Shown: positions 51,850-62,273, counted from the stretch's first letter. The stretch is DNA of 64,000 nt from Laceyella sediminis (GCF_003003125.1 NZ_PVTZ01000010.1:1-64000), one strand, 5' to 3'. Notes: generated from the letters alone by a model not told the origin. Program-made: numbers and translations.

Positions 51850-53271
51850 TTGGATTCTTTCTTTTACCGCCGGAGGAGTCCGAAACAAAAAAGAGGCCGT
51901 AGCGTGCCGCCCAGTCCCCGGATCCCCGCAAGGGCTCATCGCAAGCATCCAGTCAAAGAAGCTAACCGTCGGCTTTTCATACCAAACGGTAAGCATTCCT
52001 TTCTCTTGACTGTGCCCGCATCGCAAAACGAGTGGAGACCCGATGGGAGTTATACTTGGCAAAGGGAGGAACAAATCCGATGGATGGCTTGGCTTCAAGC
52101 CGTGTTTACCAGGACGAAGCTCCACATGTTCAAAGAAACGACGGCTTATCAAATCACATGCGCAGACGGGACTAGCATCCCCCTCCATCGTTTCATCCAT
52201 AGGATGGACAACCCCAATCTTCCTGCCACTTCCGGCCAGCTCATCACCTTGATTGGACAAGTAACCCGAATTTACAACACTCGCAACACTCACCGCCTCA
52301 CCCTTTCCGGAAACCACGCCAACCAATCCTGCGAGCTTATTCTTTCCCGCTTCACCCATGCCGAAACCACGATACGTCAATTGCAAGGGCGATGGATCGC
52401 TTGTTGTGGATACCTGCACACGAAAGAAAACCAACGCCAGATGAATATCCACTCCCTGCCGCACCAACTGACATTGTTAAGTGGCAATCCCTCTATCCCA
52501 TTGCCCTTGCCGCGCATCCAACCGGATGCCATCACGCAAGCGATGATGCGGCACACTCCTTATAAGCCGCTTACCCACTCACTTGTTCGGCACACCTATG
52601 CCACCGGCTGGCGTTCCCTCGTTTCCGACCTGAACCAAGATATCCGCATTCTCAAAGGAAAATTGGCTCAATTGCAAAAATTGGGTGCCTCCACCGAACG
52701 TGAATGGCGAAAGCAACAAGCCAAATACAAAGCGTCCAAAGGAAAGTGGAACCCACAGACCCCTCTGTCGCTATGGTCCAAATTGGGTCTGACCTGTATG
52801 CGTAAAAACGCATGTCACGAGCGCGATCAAGCCTTTTTCCACACCTTCGCCCACGAGATTTTGTCCCTGTCCCGGAAACGACGCTTTGTTCAGGAGAAAA
52901 TCGAGATACTTAAAGAGCAGCTGGCACACAAAGAAGCGGAGTGGATTGAGCTGAACAAGCTAACATGGTTGGAGAAAGATTTTGTCCCTCCTGCTGATGC
53001 CATATTGCACCTTCTTCCGCTCACCTCGCAAACCGTCGCGATTGTGGCCACTTGCGTCACCGTGACTGCGGAAGAGATTTCTTTGCGGAGCGAACTGTAT
53101 GTGTACAAATACCACGGCGATGTGCCCTGCCCTTGCGCCAAACTGTCCGGGCCTTCCGTCAAGTTGACTCACGCCTCGTTCCCGGCTCAACTCCAGAGCT
53201 ACTGGAGCAAAGTTCAAGCACAATTGCGCCGTTACCGGTTCCCAGAACCTCAGCATAAACGCGTCCTTTAA
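51850..53271 (+). CDS. hypothetical protein with OB-fold-like segment, 473 residues
   Basis: Not recognised. Residues 1-40 are arginine-rich. A segment at about 128-210 (ITLIGQVTRIYNTRNTHRL to GRWIACCGYLHT) has the strand pattern of an OB fold. Residues about 255-370 are helical and lysine/glutamine-rich, probably coiled coil. The last 90 residues form another beta-rich region. The start is TTG 51850 with GGAAGGGGG about ten bases upstream. It stands alone, convergent with lipB. A nucleic-acid-related role is only a guess. Confidence 0.6.
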   Translation: MDSFFYRRRSPKQKRGRSVPPSPRIPARAHRKHPVKEANRRLFIPNGKHSFLLTVPASQNEWRPDGSYTWQREEQIRWMAWLQAVFTRTKLHMFKETTAYQITCADGTSIPLHRFIHRMDNPNLPATSGQLITLIGQVTRIYNTRNTHRLTLSGNHANQSCELILSRFTHAETTIRQLQGRWIACCGYLHTKENQRQMNIHSLPHQLTLLSGNPSIPLPLPRIQPDAITQAMMRHTPYKPLTHSLVRHTYATGWRSLVSDLNQDIRILKGKLAQLQKLGASTEREWRKQQAKYKASKGKWNPQTPLSLWSKLGLTCMRKNACHERDQAFFHTFAHEILSLSRKRRFVQEKIEILKEQLAHKEAEWIELNKLTWLEKDFVPPADAILHLLPLTSQTVAIVATCVTVTAEEISLRSELYVYKYHGDVPCPCAKLSGPSVKLTHASFPAQLQSYWSKVQAQLRRYRFPEPQHKRVL

Positions 53272-53277
53272 CAACGA

Positions 53278-53311
53278 CAAGGAGCCTTCCGGCGCGCCGG
53301 AAGGCTCCTTG
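53278..53311. repeat. 34-bp perfect palindrome
   Basis: CAAGGAGCCTTCCGGCG followed directly by its exact reverse complement lies between two convergent genes. No T tract follows on either side, so it is a weak terminator at best, or a cruciform or binding site. Confidence 0.7.
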
Positions 53312-53330
53312 CTGTGCAACCATCTTCCGA

Positions 53331-53990
53331 TCATTTCATTTTATCGCCAAACACCTCGTGCGTGCAGGCGATGACTTGCTCCATCACTTCATTCATATCA
53401 ACGGGTTTTCCCAACTGTTCCTGCATCGAAGTTACCCCATACTCCTTAATTCCGCACGGGACAATCATCTGGAAATAACGTAAATCAGTATTTACGTTTA
53501 ACGCAAACCCATGGCTAGTGATATAGCCGCGACGGTTGCGGCCTCGGTTAAATTTGACGCCGATCGCCGCGATTTTCACATCCCCCACCCACGCACCGGT
53601 GTAAGCTTCTTTCCGTCCAGCTTCAATCCCGAACCGCTTCAGGGTACGAATCAATACTTCCTCTAGATCCCGCAAATACCCATGGGCGTTGTTTCCACGT
53701 TCCCCCAAGTGGAATAATGGATAACCCACCAACTGGCCCGGTCCGTGGTAAGTCACGTCGCCGCCACGGTCAATTTCAACCAACTGAACACCTTGCTGTT
53801 GGTAATAATCAGGCGAAAAAATGATGTTTTCCTGATGGGAACCGCGTCCCAGCGTGATGGTATGAGGGTGTTCCAACAATAGCAATTGGTTGCCTAGTCG
53901 CCCCTGATCAATCGCTTGCACGAGTTCTTTCTGTTTGTCCCAGGCCTCCATGTATGGAAACATGCCTAACCGTTGCACCGCAAAGTCCAT
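53331..53990 (-). CDS. lipB: octanoyl-(acyl carrier protein):protein octanoyltransferase
   Basis: A 219-residue LipB. RGGDVTYHGPGQLVGYPL is the family signature; the catalytic lysine is in KIAAIGVKF and the cysteine in MIVPCGI. It transfers octanoate for lipoylation, needed by the BkdB E2 encoded just upstream. I place the start at ATG 53988-53990, since AGAAGGTGA precedes it; a start six codons earlier would fall against the bkdB terminator. A terminator (54013-54037) separates the two genes. Confidence 0.93.
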   Translation of the reverse strand: MDFAVQRLGMFPYMEAWDKQKELVQAIDQGRLGNQLLLLEHPHTITLGRGSHQENIIFSPDYYQQQGVQLVEIDRGGDVTYHGPGQLVGYPLFHLGERGNNAHGYLRDLEEVLIRTLKRFGIEAGRKEAYTGAWVGDVKIAAIGVKFNRGRNRRGYITSHGFALNVNTDLRYFQMIVPCGIKEYGVTSMQEQLGKPVDMNEVMEQVIACTHEVFGDKMK

Positions 53991-54012
53991 CTGTGTCACC
54001 TTCTCCATATCG

Positions 54013-54037
54013 AAAAGGCATCCCCTGACAGGATGCC
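54013..54037 (-). terminator. bkdB terminator
   Basis: GGCATCC and GGATGCC arms (54031-54037 with 54017-54023) are followed by TTTTC on the minus strand. lipB begins within 25 bases, so it depends on readthrough or its own promoter. Confidence 0.75.
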
Positions 54038-54115
54038 GTTTATCGTTTGCTGCAAGGAGACAGACGCAACCGTCCGCTCCTTCCAGCTATTGTATCACAA
54101 GAAAACGTGGGAATA

Positions 54116-55441
54116 TCAGATTTGGCTGTCTGGCCCATACGCTTCCAAACGCTCTTTTACACGCTTCAGGAAGCGGCCGGCCATCAGGCCATCCAAGATC
54201 CGGTGGTCAAGCGACATACAGATGTTCATCATATCCCGCACCGCGAACATGTTGTCCCCAAACACCACTGGCCGTTTCACGATCGATTCGAACGAGAGAA
54301 TAGCCGCTTGTGGGGCGTTGATGATCGGTGCTGACAAGACCGAACCAAACGAGCCGGTGTTGTTAACCGTAAACGTGCCGCCCTGCATGTCTTTCAGCTC
54401 CAGTTTGCCGGCGCGGGTCTTCTCGGCCAATTGGTTCACTGCTTTGGTCAGCCCCAAAATACTTTTCTCATCCGCGTTATGAATTACCGGAACATACAAG
54501 GCGTCGTCCGTGGCCACGGCGATGGAAATGTTGATATCTTTCTTCAGAATGATCCGGTCTCCATCCCAAACGGAGTTCAGCTGTGGAAACTCTTTCAGGG
54601 AGTCAACCACCGCTTTGATGAAGAATGGCATAAAGGTGAGGTTAACGCCTTCACGTTGTTTAAACTCATGTTTCAACCGATTGCGCAGGGCAACCAAACC
54701 AGTAACGTCCACTTCCATCATCGTCCAAGCATGCGGAGCCTCGTGTTTGCTCTGCACCATGCGTTGTGCGATCGTTTTCCGCACGCCCGTCACCGGAATT
54801 TCACGGTCGCCATTTTCCAAGACAACGCCCGTTTTTGCCGGAGCTGCCGGGGTGGTGGAAGCAGTCACAGCTTCACGTGCCGGAGCGGCCGCTGGTGTCG
54901 CCGGTGCGACAGGGGCCTCTGGCACTGGTACTTGGGCAGCAGTGGCAACAGCTGGTTGCGTACCGCCTTGCTCAATGGCCTTAAGCACATCTTTTCTAGT
55001 GATGCGGCCTCCTTTGCCCGTACCCTGAAGTTGAGTCAAATCAATGCCATGCTCTTGGGACAAACGCAAAACGGCCGGAGAATAACGATGCTTGTTGGAG
55101 TTGTCGCCGGCGGTGTCTGCTTTCGCTTTTGGCGTCTCCTGAGCGGCCGGAGCAACGGAGCCAGCGGAAGCAGCGGCTGACTTACTTTCCACAGCGCCTT
55201 CGCCTTCTGTTTCGATACGACAAATCAATTGGCCAACTTCAACCGTTTCGCCTTCTTGGGCGATAATCTCCACCATCACGCCATCAAACGTCGATGGCAC
55301 TTCTGCATTCACTTTGTCCGTGGACACTTCGCAGATCGGTTCATATTTTTCTACCCGGTCCCCCGGTTGTTTCAGCCACTTCGCAATGGTGCCTTCCACG
55401 ACACTCTCGCCGAGTTGCGGCATTTTGATATCAGTTGCCAT
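54116..55441 (-). CDS. bkdB: branched-chain 2-oxoacid dehydrogenase E2 (acyltransferase)
   Basis: A 441-residue E2. The lipoyl domain (1-78) has the lipoylated lysine in EVSTDKVNAEV. An alanine/proline linker leads to the subunit-binding domain (about 115-155, SPAVLRLSQEHGIDL). A second AP-rich linker precedes the catalytic domain, whose active-site histidine is in DHRILDGLMAG. It forms the core of the BKD complex and passes acyl groups to CoA. Confidence 0.95.
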   Translation of the reverse strand: MATDIKMPQLGESVVEGTIAKWLKQPGDRVEKYEPICEVSTDKVNAEVPSTFDGVMVEIIAQEGETVEVGQLICRIETEGEGAVESKSAAASAGSVAPAAQETPKAKADTAGDNSNKHRYSPAVLRLSQEHGIDLTQLQGTGKGGRITRKDVLKAIEQGGTQPAVATAAQVPVPEAPVAPATPAAAPAREAVTASTTPAAPAKTGVVLENGDREIPVTGVRKTIAQRMVQSKHEAPHAWTMMEVDVTGLVALRNRLKHEFKQREGVNLTFMPFFIKAVVDSLKEFPQLNSVWDGDRIILKKDINISIAVATDDALYVPVIHNADEKSILGLTKAVNQLAEKTRAGKLELKDMQGGTFTVNNTGSFGSVLSAPIINAPQAAILSFESIVKRPVVFGDNMFAVRDMMNICMSLDHRILDGLMAGRFLKRVKERLEAYGPDSQI

Positions 55442-55464
55442 AATTGTCCTCCTCTGTAGCCAGC

Positions 55465-56448
55465 CTAGAATTCTGCCAGTTCACGAATCGCCGTTGCGAT
55501 TTTATCTGGATTCAGCATAAATTCTTTTTCAAGCGGTGGGCTGTATGGCATAGCAGGCACATCAGGGCCGCACAGACGCTTAATCGGCGCGTCCAACTCA
55601 AAGAAAGCTTCTTCCGCGATAATGGAAGCAACTTCTCCCCCAAAGCCCCCTGTTTTGTTGTCTTCATGAACGATCAAGACTTTACCGGTTTTCGCCACCG
55701 CTTCCAGAATGGCTTCCTTATCCAACGGCACCAAGGTACGCAAATCAAGCACATGCACGCTGATTCCTTCTTGGGCCAATTGCTCTGCTGCTTGCAGGGC
55801 GAAGTGCAAAGTCAAGCCGTAAGAGATGACCGTGACATCCGTCCCTTCCCGTTTCACGTCGGCTTTGCCGATCGGAACCGTATAATCCTCAACAGGCACT
55901 TCCCCTTTAATCAGCCGGTAGCAACGCTTATGTTCAAAGAAGAGCACCGGATCTTCATCCCGAATAGCCGCTTTCAACAAGCCTTTCACATCGTAAGGGG
56001 TGGAAGGCATGACGATCTTCAATCCCGGCACACCCGTGAAAATCTTCTCCACACTTTGCGAATGATAAAGCGCCCCGTGGACACCGCCGCCGTATGGAGC
56101 CCGAATCACGAGCGGACATTGCCAGTCCCCGTTGGAACGGTAACGGATTTTTGCCGCTTCACTAATGATTTGGTTCACGGCAGGCATAATAAAATCAGCG
56201 AATTGCATTTCGGCAACTGGGCGCAAGCCGTAAGCGGCAGCACCGATCGACACGCCGGCGATGGCCGATTCTGTCAATGGCGTATCCAAAACCCGGTCAG
56301 CGCCAAACTCTTCAATCAAGCCAGCAGTCGCGCGGAACACCCCGCCGCGTACCCCAACGTCTTCCCCCAGCACAAACACGCGCGGATCGCGCTTCATCTC
56401 TTCCATCAGAGCCTGCGTAACGGCATCAATATATGAAATAACGGGCAT
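55465..56448 (-). CDS. bkdAB: branched-chain 2-oxoacid dehydrogenase E1 beta
   Basis: A 327-residue E1 beta subunit. VFVLGEDVGVRGGVFRATAGL, DTPLTESAIAGVSIGAA and RAPYGGGVHGALYHSQSVE are typical thiamine-diphosphate pyrimidine-domain stretches; the glutamate activates the cofactor. It lies between bkdAA and bkdB with short gaps. Confidence 0.95.
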   Translation of the reverse strand: MPVISYIDAVTQALMEEMKRDPRVFVLGEDVGVRGGVFRATAGLIEEFGADRVLDTPLTESAIAGVSIGAAAYGLRPVAEMQFADFIMPAVNQIISEAAKIRYRSNGDWQCPLVIRAPYGGGVHGALYHSQSVEKIFTGVPGLKIVMPSTPYDVKGLLKAAIRDEDPVLFFEHKRCYRLIKGEVPVEDYTVPIGKADVKREGTDVTVISYGLTLHFALQAAEQLAQEGISVHVLDLRTLVPLDKEAILEAVAKTGKVLIVHEDNKTGGFGGEVASIIAEEAFFELDAPIKRLCGPDVPAMPYSPPLEKEFMLNPDKIATAIRELAEF

Positions 56449-56465
56449 ATCTCTCTCCTCCTGCC

Positions 56466-57455
56466 TTAAGCATAAACATGCTTATACGTTTCTTGCGGAT
56501 CCGGATACGGCGCCTGCTCCGCGTAATCGGTCGCCTCGTCCACTTCGCGATTGATTTCGGCCAAGAGCGCCTGCTCTTTCTCTTCCGTCAACACACCATG
56601 TTGCAGCAAGTAATCTTTGAATTGGAGCAAGGAATCTTTCTTTTTCGCTTCTTCCACTTCTTCCCGGCTGCGGTAGGTGCGATCATCGTCGTCACTGGAA
56701 TGGGGCACCAACCGATAAGCCACCGCTTCGATCAAGGTTGGCCCATCCCCGCGCCGCGCACGTTCGACGGCCTCTTTCATCGCTTTGTATACTTCCAGCG
56801 GGTTGTTTCCGTCCACGCGTACCCCTGGGAATCCGTAACCTTCGGCGCGTTTCCAGATTTCTCCGCCCGCCACTTGCTTATCCAGCGGAACAGAAATGGC
56901 GTATTTATTGTTCTCCACCATGAAGATGACCGGCAAATTGTGTACGCCTGCAAAGTTGCAAGCTTCATGCCAATCGCCTTGGTTGCTGGACCCTTCCCCG
57001 CAGGTGGTCAACACAACATGGTCTTTCTTTTCCAATTTTCCTGCGTACGCAATCCCCACCGCGTGCAATACTTGGGTTGTCACAGGGCTGGAGCCAGTCA
57101 AGATGCGGAAACGTTTGTCACCGTAATGCCCCGGCATTTGGCGCCCGCCGCTGTTTGGATCTTCCGCCTTGGCGAAAGCGGACAGCATTTGATCTTTAGC
57201 CGACTGCCCGAAAGTCAGCACCATCCCCAAATCGCGGTAGTACGGGCAAAGCCAGTCTTTCTCACGATCCAACGCGAAGGCCGCACCGACCTGAATCGCT
57301 TCTTGCCCTTGGCAGGAGATCACAAACGGGATTTTACCCGCACGGTTCAACTTCCACATGCGTTCGTCAATTTTGCGGGCCAACAGCATCGTGCGGTACA
57401 TTTCCAGCACTTGCTCATCGCTTAACCCCAATTCTTTATGGTTCAATTCGCTCAT
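56466..57455 (-). CDS. bkdAA: branched-chain 2-oxoacid dehydrogenase E1 alpha
   Basis: A 329-residue E1 alpha subunit. The thiamine-diphosphate motif runs from GEGSSNQGDWHEACNFAGVH to NNKYAISVP. HSSDDDDRTYRSREE is the phosphorylation-loop region. The enzyme decarboxylates keto acids of valine, leucine and isoleucine. ATG 57453-57455 follows AAGGAGGA; an upstream in-frame start lies in the lpdV end. Confidence 0.95.
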   Translation of the reverse strand: MSELNHKELGLSDEQVLEMYRTMLLARKIDERMWKLNRAGKIPFVISCQGQEAIQVGAAFALDREKDWLCPYYRDLGMVLTFGQSAKDQMLSAFAKAEDPNSGGRQMPGHYGDKRFRILTGSSPVTTQVLHAVGIAYAGKLEKKDHVVLTTCGEGSSNQGDWHEACNFAGVHNLPVIFMVENNKYAISVPLDKQVAGGEIWKRAEGYGFPGVRVDGNNPLEVYKAMKEAVERARRGDGPTLIEAVAYRLVPHSSDDDDRTYRSREEVEEAKKKDSLLQFKDYLLQHGVLTEEKEQALLAEINREVDEATDYAEQAPYPDPQETYKHVYA

Positions 57456-57471
57456 TGCGGTTCCTCCTTTA

Positions 57472-58896
57472 TTACCCATGAATTGCTTTGCCGTCAACGG
57501 CCAATGCCGCTTCCAGATAAGCTTCGGACAAGGTCGGATGTGGGTGAATCACTTGTGAGATTTCCCAAGCGGTGGCATCAAGCACTTTGGCCAAACCAGC
57601 TTCTGAAATCATGTCTGTAGCGTGCGGACCGATGATGTGCACACCCAGCAAGTCGTCCGTCTTCGCATCGGACACGATTTTGATGAAGCCATCCGGTTCA
57701 CCATAAACCAACGCTTTTCCGGCACCGCGGAATGGGAATTTGCCTACTTTTACTTCATACCCTTGTGCCTTCGCTTCCGCTTCAGTGAGTCCGATGCTGC
57801 CCACTTCCGGACGGCTGTAGGTACAACGCGGAACCTCTTGCGGATTCAGCGGATGTACGTCCAATCCAGCCATATGCTCAACAGCCAGAATTCCTTCATG
57901 GGAAGCCACATGAGCCAATTGGTAACCGCCGACCACATCGCCGATCGCATAGATGTGCTTCTCCTTGGTTTGCATAAACTCATTTACCTTGATGACGCCT
58001 TTTTCGGTTTCAATCGCTGTGTTGTGCAAACCGATATCTTCAATATTGGCTTGCCGGCCCACGGAAACGAGCATTTTTTCCGCTGTCAAAGTAATAACCT
58101 CAGAGCCCGATTCCGCCTGCAATGTGACTACCCCGTCCGTTTTGGATACGCTTTCAGGCAAGACCTTAGTATTGGTCAGCACTCTCACTTTGCGCTTTTT
58201 CATCAGGCGCGCCATCTCTTTGCTGACATCTTCATCTTCAAACGGCAAGATCCGATTGGCGAATTCAACTACAGTCACATCCACGCCAAAGTCGCTCAAC
58301 ATAGATGCCCATTCAATTCCAATCACGCCACCGCCAACGATGATGATCGATTTTGGCAATTCTTGCATCTGTAGGGCGTGATCCGAATTCATCACATACG
58401 TGCCATCTACATCCAACCCTGGCAATGTACGCGGCCGGGAACCCGTTGCAATCAGCACATATTGCGGAACCAACATCACCGGGTCGCCACCATCTTCGGA
58501 CTCCACCGAAATCGTTCCCGGTTGTGGCGAGAAAATCGACGGGCCCAAAATACGGCCGACTCCTTTATACACATCTACTTTGTTTTTCTTGAGCAACCCT
58601 TCCACACCTTTGTGGAGTTGGCTGACCACTTTTTCTTTTCTGGCCTGTACGCCGGCAAAGTCAAGGGTGACATCCCCCACGCGGACCCCATATTCCTCTC
58701 CATGTTTTGCATGCTGATAGATCTCCGCGCTTCTGAGCAGGGTTTTGGAAGGAATGCATCCTTTATGAAGACATACCCCGCCTACTTTTTCCTTCTCGAC
58801 AACGGCTACCTTCATTCCCAATTGAGCGGCGCGAACGGCGGCTACGTAGCCTCCTGGTCCCGCTCCCAACACTACCAAATCTACGTTTTCAGCCAT
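57472..58896 (-). CDS. lpdV: dihydrolipoamide dehydrogenase (E3 of BKD)
   Basis: A 474-residue flavoprotein. [17 protein letters not shown] binds FAD; the redox disulfide is in [13 protein letters not shown], with Val and His where many E3s have Thr and Asn. The NAD motif is [13 protein letters not shown]; the C-terminal base is in HPHPTLSEA. It reoxidises lipoamide on BkdB. The start overlaps the buk stop by eight bases. Confidence 0.95.
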   Translation of the reverse strand: MAENVDLVVLGAGPGGYVAAVRAAQLGMKVAVVEKEKVGGVCLHKGCIPSKTLLRSAEIYQHAKHGEEYGVRVGDVTLDFAGVQARKEKVVSQLHKGVEGLLKKNKVDVYKGVGRILGPSIFSPQPGTISVESEDGGDPVMLVPQYVLIATGSRPRTLPGLDVDGTYVMNSDHALQMQELPKSIIIVGGGVIGIEWASMLSDFGVDVTVVEFANRILPFEDEDVSKEMARLMKKRKVRVLTNTKVLPESVSKTDGVVTLQAESGSEVITLTAEKMLVSVGRQANIEDIGLHNTAIETEKGVIKVNEFMQTKEKHIYAIGDVVGGYQLAHVASHEGILAVEHMAGLDVHPLNPQEVPRCTYSRPEVGSIGLTEAEAKAQGYEVKVGKFPFRGAGKALVYGEPDGFIKIVSDAKTDDLLGVHIIGPHATDMISEAGLAKVLDATAWEISQVIHPHPTLSEAYLEAALAVDGKAIHG

Positions 58897-59998
58897 GCGT
58901 TACCCCCACTTTTTCTGCGACAGGTGGATAGTTTTTGGCCGTCTCTTCGCCACGCACAACGCGAAGTGCTCCTTCCACAAGCGCTTGTAATTCATTTTCT
59001 CCCGGCACGAGGTGGACAGGGGCGATCCATTCCACCCGCTCTTGGATCATTTGGGTGAAACTTTTCCCATAAGCCAGCCCGCCGGTCAAAATGATGCCGT
59101 CCACTTTTCCTTTCAACACTGCGGCGCACGACCCGATTTCCTTCGCCACTTGGTAAGCCATCGCTTCATAGACGCTTTTGGCTTTCTCATCGCCCTGTGC
59201 AATGCGCTCTTCCACTTCGCGCGCATCCGTCGTGCCCAAATATCCCATAAGACCACCGCGGCCCACGATCATGCGCATGATTTCGCTGGCGAAATATTTG
59301 CCCGAGAAGCAGAGGGACACCAAATCCCCAACCGGAATGCTTCCCGCCCGTTCAGGGGAAAAGGGGCCATCCCCGTGCAATCCGTTATTCACATCAATCA
59401 CGCGGCCATTAGCATGCACGCCGACGGTGATGCCTCCTCCCATATGAGCGACAATGTAATTCACTTGCTCATAACTGGTTCCGTTCTGTTTGGCGACACG
59501 GCGAGCAACCGCCTTTTGGTTCAGCGCATGGAAAATGCTGCGCCGTTCGATGGCGGGCATGCCCGAGATCTTGGCGATCGGTTCCATTTCATCGACCACC
59601 ACCGGGTCGACGATAAACGAAGGGATGTTTAACTGGGACGCAATCTCATGTGCGATCACCGCTCCGAGGTTGGAAGCGTGCATGCCGTATTCACCGGAAC
59701 GCAAATCGTCCAGCATCGGCCCGTTTACTTCATAAGTGCCTCCCGGAATGGGACGCAACAACCCACCGCGCGCCACCACTGCATCCAACCGTGTCAAGTT
59801 CATCCCTTCCCGATCAAGGGTGTCCAAGATCACTTGTTTTCGAAATGGATATTGCTCAAACAAATCATTAAACTTCGCGATTTCATCCGGGTCATGACGC
59901 AACGTTTCAACCAAAATCGCTTTTTCATCATCAAACACACCGATTTTGGTTGAAGTTGACCCTGGGTTAATCGCTAGAACCCGAATCGGCTCCACCAT
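58889..59998 (-). CDS. buk: butyrate kinase
   Basis: A 369-residue ASKHA-fold kinase. [16 protein letters not shown] is phosphate loop 1, [15 protein letters not shown] and [14 protein letters not shown] are further nucleotide-binding stretches. With Ptb it converts branched acyl-CoAs to acids and ATP. ATG 59996-59998 follows GGAG at five bases. Confidence 0.94.
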   Translation of the reverse strand: MVEPIRVLAINPGSTSTKIGVFDDEKAILVETLRHDPDEIAKFNDLFEQYPFRKQVILDTLDREGMNLTRLDAVVARGGLLRPIPGGTYEVNGPMLDDLRSGEYGMHASNLGAVIAHEIASQLNIPSFIVDPVVVDEMEPIAKISGMPAIERRSIFHALNQKAVARRVAKQNGTSYEQVNYIVAHMGGGITVGVHANGRVIDVNNGLHGDGPFSPERAGSIPVGDLVSLCFSGKYFASEIMRMIVGRGGLMGYLGTTDAREVEERIAQGDEKAKSVYEAMAYQVAKEIGSCAAVLKGKVDGIILTGGLAYGKSFTQMIQERVEWIAPVHLVPGENELQALVEGALRVVRGEETAKNYPPVAEKVGVTHG

Positions 59999-60022
59999 AA
60001 ACACTCCGTTTCTTCCACGCTT

Positions 60023-61117
60023 TTATCTGTGACTCAAGATGCTTTGGCCGTTAACGAGGAATGTGCTTCTCGTTTTGCGCATAGCTGCGATCCGCTCTTC
60101 TGCCATCCGGTCAGCCGCCTTATAGCTTGGGATGCCGTCGCGCTTTGCAATTTCAAATACTTTGAGCATGTTGTCATAAATGGTTTCTACTCTTTTCATC
60201 GCCCGGTCACGATTGTAGCCGTACAGTTCATCAGCAACGTTAATCACGCCGCCCGCATTGATAACATAATCAGGTGCGTAGATGATTCCTTTCTGTTCCA
60301 ACATCTCTCCGTGCTTCTCTTCTTTGAGCTGGTTATTGGCAGCACCGGCTACTACTTTACAAGTCAGGCGCTCAATCGTCTCATCGTTAATGATGGCGCC
60401 AAGTGCACAAGGGGAAAAGATGTCGCAATCAACGTCGTAGATTTTGTCAGGGCTTACCGCTTCCGCACCGAATTCTTGCACGGCACGATCCACGTTTGCC
60501 TGGTTGATGTCGGTCACGATCAGCTTAGCGCCTTCGGCATGCAGGTGTTTACACAGGTTGTACGCGACATGGCCAACTCCTTGCACCGCCACAACCTTGC
60601 CTTTGAGAGAGTCTTCACCAAAGGCCACTTTAGAAGCCGCTTTCATTCCTTTGTATACGCCATAGGCGGTCACAGGGGATGGATTTCCGCTGGAACCGAA
60701 TGCTGGGGAAACACCGGTGACGTATTTCGTCTCTTCACGAATGATATCCATGTCTTCCACCGTGGTTCCCACATCTTCCGCAGTGATATAACGACCGTTC
60801 AACCCTTGAATGTAACGTCCCAACGCTCTAAACAACGCTTCGCTTTTATCTTTTTTGGGATCGCCGATGACAACAGTCTTTCCGCCTCCGAGGTTGAGTC
60901 CGGCTGCCGCGTTTTTGTAAGTCATACCACGGGCCAGGCGCAATGCGTCTTCAATCGCCGCATCTTCGCTGTCATATGTCCACATCCGGGTCCCGCCAAG
61001 CGCAGGCCCCAGAGTGGTATCATGGATGCAGATGATCGCTTTCAAACCAGATTGTTCATCATGGCACAGCACCAACTGCTCATAATCGTATTTCCCCATG
61101 TATTCAAAGATTTTCAT
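60023..61117 (-). CDS. bcd: leucine dehydrogenase (branched-chain)
   Basis: A 364-residue NAD-dependent amino-acid dehydrogenase. [14 protein letters not shown] carries the catalytic lysine region, [18 protein letters not shown] the dinucleotide fold, and AGAANNQL a conserved active-site loop. It deaminates leucine, isoleucine and valine to the keto acids used by the BKD complex encoded downstream. Confidence 0.95.
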   Translation of the reverse strand: MKIFEYMGKYDYEQLVLCHDEQSGLKAIICIHDTTLGPALGGTRMWTYDSEDAAIEDALRLARGMTYKNAAAGLNLGGGKTVVIGDPKKDKSEALFRALGRYIQGLNGRYITAEDVGTTVEDMDIIREETKYVTGVSPAFGSSGNPSPVTAYGVYKGMKAASKVAFGEDSLKGKVVAVQGVGHVAYNLCKHLHAEGAKLIVTDINQANVDRAVQEFGAEAVSPDKIYDVDCDIFSPCALGAIINDETIERLTCKVVAGAANNQLKEEKHGEMLEQKGIIYAPDYVINAGGVINVADELYGYNRDRAMKRVETIYDNMLKVFEIAKRDGIPSYKAADRMAEERIAAMRKTRSTFLVNGQSILSHR

Positions 61118-61134
61118 GTGTAGTTCCCCCTAAA

Positions 61135-62049
61135 CTATGCGCGTTTTTGATTGGCTGCTTGCAGTACCGCCAGAGCGATCGAGTACAGTTTCGCTTCAGG
61201 AGAGTCCGCACGGGAGGTTAAAACGACTGGAGCGGCAGCTCCCAGCACCAAAGCCCCAACCTTGCTTTTGCCAAAGTAAACAAGTGACTTGTACAACATG
61301 TTGCCTGCTTCAATATCAGGAACAAGCAAGACATCCGCTTGGCCGGCAACCGGGCTTTGGATCCCTTTGTGTTCCGCCGCATGGACAGAGACTGCGTTAT
61401 CCAAAGCGAACGGCCCGTCGATGATGCCGCCTTTGATTTGCCCACGTCTGTTCATCTGTGTCAATGCCGCCGCGTCCAATGTGGGAGGCATGTTGGGATT
61501 AACTACTTCTACTGCACCCAGCACAGCCACTTTTGGTTCTTGATTGCCCAGCGAATGGCAATAGCCGATCACGTTTTGGACGATTTGGGCCTTCTCTGGT
61601 AATGTCGGCGCCACATTCAAAGCTGGGTCTGTCACGTGAATGAGACGATCATAACCGTCCACTTCATGCGTTGACACATGGCTTAACACTTTTCCCGTGC
61701 GCAATCCGTACTCTTTGTTGAGAACCGCACGCAAGAAATCAGATGTTTGGATCATGCCTTTCATCACAACATCTGCTTTGCCTTCACGCACGGCGGATAC
61801 TGCCATTTGAGCGGCTTTAACGTCAGAATCGGCATGACCGATTGCAGCCGCATCGATCTCCAAGCCTACTTTTTGGCTTAAGGAGATGATGGTATCTTTA
61901 TCTCCAAACAGAAGAAAATCTGCAATGTTGCGCTCTTTTGCCTCGCGTACCGCCTCCAGCACATCCTCATCGGCAGCTTGGGCCACCGCTACGGTGACAG
62001 ATGGCAAGGTTTCCGCTTTTTTTACTACTTCCTCAAATGTTTTAATCAT
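61135..62049 (-). CDS. ptb: phosphate butyryltransferase
   Basis: A 304-residue phosphate acyltransferase. Typical stretches are VVMKGMIQTSDFLRAVLNKE, RLIHVTDPALNVAPTL, GIIDGPFALDNAVS and PDIEAGNMLYKSL. It exchanges CoA for phosphate on branched acyl groups before Buk. ATG 62047-62049 follows AAGAGGTG. It is the first gene of the operon, behind the sigma-54 promoter at 62141-62156. Confidence 0.95.
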   Translation of the reverse strand: MIKTFEEVVKKAETLPSVTVAVAQAADEDVLEAVREAKERNIADFLLFGDKDTIISLSQKVGLEIDAAAIGHADSDVKAAQMAVSAVREGKADVVMKGMIQTSDFLRAVLNKEYGLRTGKVLSHVSTHEVDGYDRLIHVTDPALNVAPTLPEKAQIVQNVIGYCHSLGNQEPKVAVLGAVEVVNPNMPPTLDAAALTQMNRRGQIKGGIIDGPFALDNAVSVHAAEHKGIQSPVAGQADVLLVPDIEAGNMLYKSLVYFGKSKVGALVLGAAAPVVLTSRADSPEAKLYSIALAVLQAANQKRA

Positions 62050-62140
62050 CCTACACACCTCTTTTTTCCGACTGTATTTGTCTGTTATCAAATCAGATTA
62101 AAAATAGTTTTCTCGGATTAGTCGGTCGCAATACCATATA

Positions 62141-62156
62141 TGCAAATGCGGTGCCA
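62141..62156 (-). promoter_or_regulatory. sigma-54 promoter of the bkd operon
   Basis: On the minus strand TGGCAC (62151-62156), five bases, then TTGCA (62141-62145) match the -24/-12 consensus exactly. It lies about 90 bases before ptb, and the adjacent regulator is a sigma-54 activator. Confidence 0.93.
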
Positions 62157-62221
62157 ACTCATCGACAAATCCGTGAAAGCATGATGTTTCCTGTTTTTTT
62201 ATTTAAATTGTAAATAAAACC

Positions 62222-62273
62222 ATTTGCAACGAATTGCAAAATGTCTGCAACTCTCTTCATGCAAAAAATTGCA
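62222..62273. promoter_or_regulatory. enhancer-like TTGCAA repeats, probable BkdR binding sites
   Basis: ATTTGCAA-CGAA-TTGCAAAAT (62222-62242) is a near-perfect palindrome. A second inverted set has TGCAA/TTGCA at 62260-62272, with CTGCAA at 62245. They lie about 70-130 bases upstream of the -24 element, the normal distance for activator sites, with an AT-rich, bendable stretch between. Confidence 0.6.

Noticed and set aside
55444-56436. 330-codon plus-strand frame opposite bkdAB
   Set aside because: It is a shadow of a certain gene, with no ribosome site.
60029-61123. 364-codon plus-strand frame opposite bcd
   Set aside because: It mirrors the leucine dehydrogenase gene almost exactly and has no protein-like features.
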